A DNA stretch of 64,000 bases, taken from assembly GCA_040754335.1 (NCBI GenBank), contig JBFMCV010000002.1:62001-126000 (forward strand), in the 5' to 3' direction. Shown piece after piece: positions 59,794-64,000 of this stretch. This DNA is from Thermodesulfobacteriota bacterium. GTDB taxonomy: Bacteria; Desulfobacterota_D; UBA1144; Nemesobacterales; UBA2774. Position 1 is the first letter of the stretch. Every line of letters starts with the position of its first letter. The position numbers were made by a program, and so were the translations under genes. The notes beneath the pieces were generated by a model. It saw only the letters and a program-made list of their open reading frames with translations, had not been told where the DNA came from and made no database searches.

Positions 59794-59810
59794 TCCAGAT
59801 GCGGGTTTTT
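59779..59810 (+). terminator. Rho-independent terminator overlapping ccdA stop
   Basis: ATCTGGATT/AATCCAGAT is a perfect 9-bp stem with a 4-base loop and contains the stop codon. GCGGGTTTTT follows. Confidence 0.85.
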
Positions 59811-60326
59811 ACACGGACTTGAACATAGTGTTTAAGGGAGAATCTCCACAAACTACCTTATTACTATTGAATAAATTTCCTATTTTGAATTCACTCGTTT
59901 ACAAGTCTTTATTCAGCATTAAAAAAATGAGTTCCACCTATATCCACACACAGTCGACCTTTCCTTCTAACTATAGCGGGTGACGGTAGCAAACCCATTT
60001 ATCTGTTTGCCGCCACATGCTGGATACAATCTTCACTAATTCATATCCTCTAGCCAGAATGAGCTTGCGTCATACCCGGCTCCAAGAGGACCCCTTGCTG
60101 GTCATCAAGCCCAAAGCGGCTTTGCAAAGCGTCCTTATCAGTTGAGCGCGCAAATCTACCGCACATCCAGTTTGTACCTATTTGTTATTGAAAATCCCCA
60201 CCCAATGGTAACTCTATGTGATAAGTCTAACATGGAGGGAGAAAAGGATACTAGATACTATTTTGCATATATATTGTTTTATTATTCAAAATATAATAGT
60301 ATGTTTTCTTTGAGGAGAGATTCGTA
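59811..60326. other. Intergenic region, 516 bases, with possible decayed coding DNA
   Basis: No intact gene is supported. The minus strand from about 59990 to 60140 reads like a broken protein fragment (RKLILARGYELVKI...). I do not recognise its family. Near the right end a TATAAT (60293-60298) and GAGGAGA (60311-60317) serve the next operon. Confidence 0.45.
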
Positions 60327-60977
60327 ATGAATTTCACATTGCGGATTATATGGATTGCTATTCTTCCTTTGTATATAACGGCTTGCGCTCCAAAAATAGT
60401 ATCTTTTCAAGCAAGTCCGGGGAGACTCTGTAAAGGCCAAAATACGGTGGTTTCATGGAGTGTGGTAGGCGGCGCATTACTACTAGCCACACCTTTAACT
60501 AGCGGCACAGGAGTTGTCCCTTCATCTGGGTCAAAAAGCTTTACTCCCCTAAAACCGACTAAATTCACGATAATAGCTATGCGTAGCGGCAAAGACGTAT
60601 TTGCCGAACAAGAAGTTGTTGTGGTTGAGAGTGGAAATACTCAATCGCTTGTTATAGAAACTCAACCTGATGGTGCACATGGTTTAATCGCGAAAGAAAC
60701 TCTCAAGCCCCAAATTTGGGATGACATGATGAGGATTGATACTATCTCAGGGCAATCCAACCGAGCGCTTAGAGTGTTTCATGAGGGTCATGAGATTATT
60801 CTGCCAGCCGATGGAACACCATCTGATCAAATGCGCGGTGCAAAAATAAGTGGACTCTGGGAAATTCGTGCTAACCTTCTCTCTGGTGAAGTGATGGGAG
60901 ACCCCACACATGCTCCCCCTGATCGATTGCGTGTTCTTGTTAATCTTACCTGTAGAAGTCAAGGGGGTACTATGTAG
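60327..60977 (+). CDS. Lipoprotein of PLC-TIR operon
   Basis: The protein has 216 residues with a lipoprotein signal ending ITAC (Cys20). The first part (about 24-110) is an Ig-like beta sandwich (KIVSFQASPG, NTVVSWSVVG, KPTKFTIIAM), a form common in surface lipoproteins. The second part (about 115-215) is a separate beta-rich domain that I cannot name. Its stop overlaps the phosphoesterase start by one base, so lipoprotein and phosphoesterase are coupled, and the TIR gene follows 38 bases later. Confidence 0.72.
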   Translation: MNFTLRIIWIAILPLYITACAPKIVSFQASPGRLCKGQNTVVSWSVVGGALLLATPLTSGTGVVPSSGSKSFTPLKPTKFTIIAMRSGKDVFAEQEVVVVESGNTQSLVIETQPDGAHGLIAKETLKPQIWDDMMRIDTISGQSNRALRVFHEGHEIILPADGTPSDQMRGAKISGLWEIRANLLSGEVMGDPTHAPPDRLRVLVNLTCRSQGGTM

Positions 60978-62332
60978 TGTCTGATATAAATCTCATAGAA
61001 ACAATTGTAATTGTGATGATGGAAAACAGGTCATTCGATAATATGCTTGGCCATCTGAGTTGTCAAAAGTATGATAACAGAACAGAGGTGGATGGACTCC
61101 GCTGTCCATTAAAAAAAGAGGAATATGAAAACATATTCGAGGGGTTGCAATATTATCCTTTTGAAATGCAAGACCGAATTCTACCGAGTGATCTCCCGCA
61201 TGATCGAGATGAAATTACGGTCCAAATCGCTCACTCTCTCGTAAAAGGTACCTATGCTATGAGTGGATTTGTAAGAGCGTACTATGAGCTTACGCCAGTG
61301 AATAGAATAGAACATCCTGAACCGATGGGTTTCTACCCACCGGATCAAGTACCAATAACTAACTTTCTAGCTAATAATTTCGCTGTTTGCGATCGATGGT
61401 TTTCACCACTTCCCACAAGCACTGTTCCCAATAGATTAATGTCTTTAAGCGGTGAAAGTAGGGTTGATTTTACGGGTCTTTTCCCAAAAGAAGGACGGAT
61501 AATATTAGACTGGCTCAATGATCATAGTATTCGTTGGAGAGTCTATCATGCTGGACTTTCGTTTTTTACATTGCTTGGGAGGTTCACTCAGGTGTTTGGC
61601 TTAAACTTTCGAAGAGTTGAGAATTTAGAAAGCGACGTGAGATTAGAGTCATCAGAGGACTTTCCTCAAGTTATTATAATCGAACCGTCGTATTATGATG
61701 CTCTACATTTTGGTGCTGACATTCCTAATGATAACCATGCACCGTTGGCTGTGGGCTATGGGGAAGTATTATTACGTCAAATCTATCAGGCTCTAACAAG
61801 CAATCCTGAAAGGTGGAAGAGGACCGTTATGATATTGACTTACGATGAACATGGCGGATTCTTTGATCATGTGCCTCCATTACCAATACCATATAGTCCA
61901 CCAAACAAGGAATATATTCCCTTTGAATCTACTGGCGTTAGGGTACCTTCAATAGTTATTTCTCCTTTTGTTGCTCCACGAACCGTGTATAAAAACAATC
62001 TAGATCATACATCTATCCTTCAGTTTATTGCAGAGCGGTTTGCACCGGAGGACAATGGGTATTCCGAAGCTGTTAATAAACGGAGAGATCGGGGTATAAA
62101 TAGTGTTTCTCAGGTTCTGAATCTTGATACACCGCGAACAGATATTCCAGATGTGCCAATTACTGAGATTCATCTCCCATCAGTGATTGACCTTGAAGAA
62201 ATAGGTGGGAAACGGGGTCACATGCAGGCTGCTTTTGAGGAAGTTTCGTCAATAATGGTCGAGAAGTGGCCTTCTAATACTGAAAGAATTTATCCAGAAC
62301 TTTATCGTGGATTACTGGCTAGGCGAGGATGA
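60977..62332 (+). CDS. Phospholipase C-like phosphoesterase (PF04185 family)
   Basis: The protein has 451 residues from a GTG. Family motifs: IVIVMMENRSFDNMLG (10-25), PNRLMSLSG (151-159), NDNHAPLAVG (251-260) and the metal site TYDEHGGFFDHVPP (288-301, Asp290, Glu291, His292). This is the non-specific phospholipase C / acid phosphatase superfamily, which cleaves phosphate esters, often of phospholipids. There is no signal peptide, so it is cytoplasmic, unlike secreted PLC enzymes. A cytoplasmic phospholipase next to a TIR protein would fit a membrane-damaging effector, but this is inference. Confidence 0.87.
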   Translation: MSDINLIETIVIVMMENRSFDNMLGHLSCQKYDNRTEVDGLRCPLKKEEYENIFEGLQYYPFEMQDRILPSDLPHDRDEITVQIAHSLVKGTYAMSGFVRAYYELTPVNRIEHPEPMGFYPPDQVPITNFLANNFAVCDRWFSPLPTSTVPNRLMSLSGESRVDFTGLFPKEGRIILDWLNDHSIRWRVYHAGLSFFTLLGRFTQVFGLNFRRVENLESDVRLESSEDFPQVIIIEPSYYDALHFGADIPNDNHAPLAVGYGEVLLRQIYQALTSNPERWKRTVMILTYDEHGGFFDHVPPLPIPYSPPNKEYIPFESTGVRVPSIVISPFVAPRTVYKNNLDHTSILQFIAERFAPEDNGYSEAVNKRRDRGINSVSQVLNLDTPRTDIPDVPITEIHLPSVIDLEEIGGKRGHMQAAFEEVSSIMVEKWPSNTERIYPELYRGLLARRG

Positions 62333-62370
62333 TTTCTTAATATCCAAGAAATAAATACAGGGGGTTCACT

Positions 62371-63348
62371 TTGAATTCTCACGGAAAACCTAAAGCATTT
62401 CTGTGTCATTCTTCAGATGACCACGAACTTGTATTGAGACTAGGGAAAGACCTGCGTTTTAATGGGATTGATACATGGGTCGATGAATGGGAAATAAAGC
62501 CAGGTGACAGTTTAAGGAGGAAAATCGATGAAGGGATAGGAAATGCTGACTACTTTTTAGCGATTCTCACGAAGAGCAGTCTTGGTTCAGAGTGGGTGGC
62601 TACCGAGCTTGATGCAGCATTAGTTATGAAAATATCTGGTGAATGCACATTAGTTCCTATCCCCATTGGCATTCCGGATAATGAGGTACCCACAACACTT
62701 AGAGGTCTTCTTTATGTACGTCTTGATGATTATGAGGAAGGTGTTAGAAAGTTAGTAGGATTGTGTCACGGAGTTTCTGAAAAGCCCCCACTAGGTGAAA
62801 TACCATCTTGGGCACAGAGAACTGTAAATCTTTCTTCTTTGAGGCTGTCACCTCATGCCGAGAAATTGGCTGTTCTACTGAATGAAAAATCAATTAATGG
62901 TATTAAGTATGAACCTCGAATTACCCCAAAAGAAATAATTGATGAATTAGGCTTAAATGAAACTGAGATCGCGCTTGCAGCTAGTGAATTAGAAGAACTT
63001 GGCTGGGTTCATTTAACAACATCTATAACAATGGGGGAAATTGGTTTTATATATATTTCTCCACTTCCCTCATTATTTATAGAAACTGACTCATACATAA
63101 AGGGGTGGAATCCATACGATGATGCAGTTTCTCTTGCATCTGCTTTGGTCAATACCGGCCACAGTTCAATTAATATAAAACAGGTAGACGATATTCTTGG
63201 ATGGGGACCAAGGAGAATAAATCCAGCATTATATATATTAGATTTAAAAGGTGTTATCAACACCTCAAAAACTCTGGACTCAACCTACGCCTTTCCAGCT
63301 GTAATAATTACGCCGAGGACTAAACTATTTGTCAGTCAAAGGATATAG
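62371..63348 (+). CDS. TIR-domain protein with C-terminal helical/winged domain
   Basis: The protein has 325 residues from a TTG (AGGGGG upstream). Residues 7-140 form a TIR domain: KAFLCHSSDDHELVLRL, GIDTWVDEWEIKPGDSL, and LGSEWVATEL with Glu79 at the place of the catalytic Glu of NAD-cleaving TIRs. Residues about 160-325 are winged-helix-like (ITPKEIIDELGLNETEIALA) and may be the sensor. It ends the operon beside the island integrase. As a defence protein it could make an NAD-derived signal or deplete NAD. It may control the phosphoesterase. Confidence 0.85.
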   Translation: MNSHGKPKAFLCHSSDDHELVLRLGKDLRFNGIDTWVDEWEIKPGDSLRRKIDEGIGNADYFLAILTKSSLGSEWVATELDAALVMKISGECTLVPIPIGIPDNEVPTTLRGLLYVRLDDYEEGVRKLVGLCHGVSEKPPLGEIPSWAQRTVNLSSLRLSPHAEKLAVLLNEKSINGIKYEPRITPKEIIDELGLNETEIALAASELEELGWVHLTTSITMGEIGFIYISPLPSLFIETDSYIKGWNPYDDAVSLASALVNTGHSSINIKQVDDILGWGPRRINPALYILDLKGVINTSKTLDSTYAFPAVIITPRTKLFVSQRI

Positions 63349-63367
63349 AGGTATGGTCATACCTCTA
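63346..63367. repeat. Perfect 22-bp palindrome between TIR gene and integrase
   Basis: TAGAGGTATG-GT-CATACCTCTA overlaps the TIR stop codon. The 10-bp arms are perfect. No U tract follows on either strand, so it is not a classical terminator; it may be a two-way transcription block or a protein site. Confidence 0.7.
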
Positions 63368-63379
63368 AAAAATCATGCA

Positions 63380-64000
63380 TCAATTAGAAGTGTTATCCCA
63401 ATTCAACCTCTCCACACCCCTCGCCAAATGATCCTCCGTAAGATGGGAATAGATCAATGTAGTACTTATACTCGTATGCCCCAAGAGCCGCTGAACCGTA
63501 TTTAAATCGACTCCGCTCATAACCAAGTGGGACGCAAAGGTGTGTCTCAGTGTGTGGGGGGTAACCCCCTTTAACCCTGCCTTCTTACAGGCGTTCGCAA
63601 GAGCCTTCTTGATTTTAAGGACCGGGGAACCGTCTTCGTTACAAAATACGTATTCCTTCTGATGGGGCTTCCTCTCAGAGGTTACATAGGAATTAAGTGA
63701 TATAAAATTATCCTTTAGCCGTAACAGAGTCTCTTTCACTTCCTTATTCATTGGAATTGCCCTGTAGCTCTTTGTTTTAGGGGAATGGATTAAGATTCTG
63801 TTCTTGTTAAAATCAATGTCTTTAAATCTCAATTTTGTTCTCTCACCCTCTCTAATTCCTGTATTTAGCATTACGACGAGGATAGGGCGTAGCCAATTTG
63901 ATGCATGATCTAACAGTTTTTGCACTTCGTCCTTTGCCAGGAACCGCGGCGGCTTCTTTTGAAAGGTAAGCTGTCTAATCCCTTTATAAGGAGAATCCGA
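63380..64000 (-). CDS. Tyrosine recombinase / integrase, C-terminal part
   Basis: The frame is open to the right edge, so the N-terminus is outside the window; 207 residues are visible. The catalytic domain is complete: first Arg in TGIREGE, Lys in SPKTKSY, HTLRHTF with His-x-x-Arg, GHTSISTT with His, and the nucleophile Tyr in LIYSHL. This is a phage/ICE-type integrase. Its place next to the expected right end and the tRNA-Arg scar at the left end suggest that it integrated this island. Confidence 0.92.
   Translation of the reverse strand, partial: SDSPYKGIRQLTFQKKPPRFLAKDEVQKLLDHASNWLRPILVVMLNTGIREGERTKLRFKDIDFNKNRILIHSPKTKSYRAIPMNKEVKETLLRLKDNFISLNSYVTSERKPHQKEYVFCNEDGSPVLKIKKALANACKKAGLKGVTPHTLRHTFASHLVMSGVDLNTVQRLLGHTSISTTLIYSHLTEDHLARGVERLNWDNTSN

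Larger units (their letters stand above)
10660..64000. mobile_element. Genomic island integrated at tRNA-Arg (continues past right edge)
   Basis: The left limit is the truncated tRNA-Arg. To the right the DNA is visibly more AT-rich than 1-10.6 kb and carries defence-like genes, metal resistance, replication and transfer-type genes, a serine recombinase, and at the right edge a tyrosine recombinase of the kind that uses tRNA genes. The intact tRNA should lie just past base 64000, beside the recombinase. This is inference from the window and the right junction is not seen. The island looks composite. Confidence 0.75.

Noticed and set aside
59990-60140. Broken coding-like minus-strand fragment, perhaps a transposase remnant
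   Set aside because: Too short and interrupted to assign to any family; no flanking inverted repeats or target duplication seen.
63346-63367. Rho-independent terminator between TIR gene and integrase
   Set aside because: The stem is perfect but neither strand has a U tract after it, so I list it only as a palindrome.
1-64000. CRISPR arrays and rRNA genes
   Set aside because: No regularly spaced identical direct repeats of CRISPR type, and no rRNA-like segment, were seen; the 88-bp units at 10.4 kb are too few and too divergent.

Overview
This is a Gram-negative bacterial chromosome segment. The evidence is a porin-like beta-barrel protein, lipoproteins with SPase II signals, an Lgt enzyme, RND tripartite efflux and periplasmic c-type cytochromes. 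I cannot assign the species. The mix of genes resembles deep-branching environmental lineages (Desulfobacterota, Nitrospirota or Dadabacteria-like), but that is a guess.

Layout. (1) 1-10.66 kb is GC-rich and looks like resident chromosome: the end of a hybrid histidine kinase, a YhiI-RbbA-YhhJ type membrane-fusion/ABC-2 exporter operon, a beta-barrel protein, a sedolisin-type lipoprotein protease and a tandem-ACT protein. (2) At 10660-10704 lies the 3' part of a tRNA-Arg(CCU) gene on the minus strand, cut off at the anticodon stem. It is preceded by three degenerate 88-bp repeats that start with the same tRNA tail. From here to the right edge the DNA is AT-rich and accessory, and a tyrosine recombinase runs off the right edge. 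I read 10.66-64 kb as one genomic island integrated in tRNA-Arg, with the intact tRNA expected just beyond the window.

Inside the island: (a) 10.8-13.7 kb, a two-gene AAA+ ATPase plus DUF6414-like module; (b) 13.9-26.6 kb, a heavy-metal (copper/cadmium/zinc type) block with a diheme cytochrome, an extra Lgt, a P1B ATPase with an unusual APC motif, a PII-like protein and a CzcCBA/CusCBA-type RND pump, bounded by duplicated small Cys-rich proteins; similar ~30-bp direct repeats separate the blocks; (c) 26.8-55.4 kb, an element with its own replication and transfer-type genes: excisionase-like protein, replication-relaxation protein, two VirD4/TraD-like ATPases, a primase-helicase with a separate CHC2-type zinc protein and a RuvC-like nuclease, candidate inverted iterons, a two-operator repressor switch, a large serine recombinase, an SSB-like protein ending in DIPF, and a DUF932-like protein; (d) within it, 41.9-50.4 kb of defence-like cargo (UvrD-like helicase, TIGR02391/HEPN-like protein, RloC/PrrC-like ATPase, sigma-54-activator-like AAA+ protein). 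Copies of the serine recombinase 3' coding tail punctuate this cargo; (e) 55.4-59.8 kb, a mercury-type MerR operon without merA, then an ArsR operon with a bacterial MtrA-like corrinoid-binding-type protein, a thioredoxin and CcdA; (f) 60.3-63.3 kb, a lipoprotein / phospholipase-C-like phosphoesterase / TIR-domain operon next to the integrase.

The strongest candidates for undescribed biology are three: the recombinase-tail-punctuated defence array, in which several genes are preceded by the same TTGCC...GGCAA palindrome; the lipoprotein-phosphoesterase-TIR operon; and the MtrA-like protein under metal-responsive regulators. No CRISPR array, rRNA or complete tRNA was seen.
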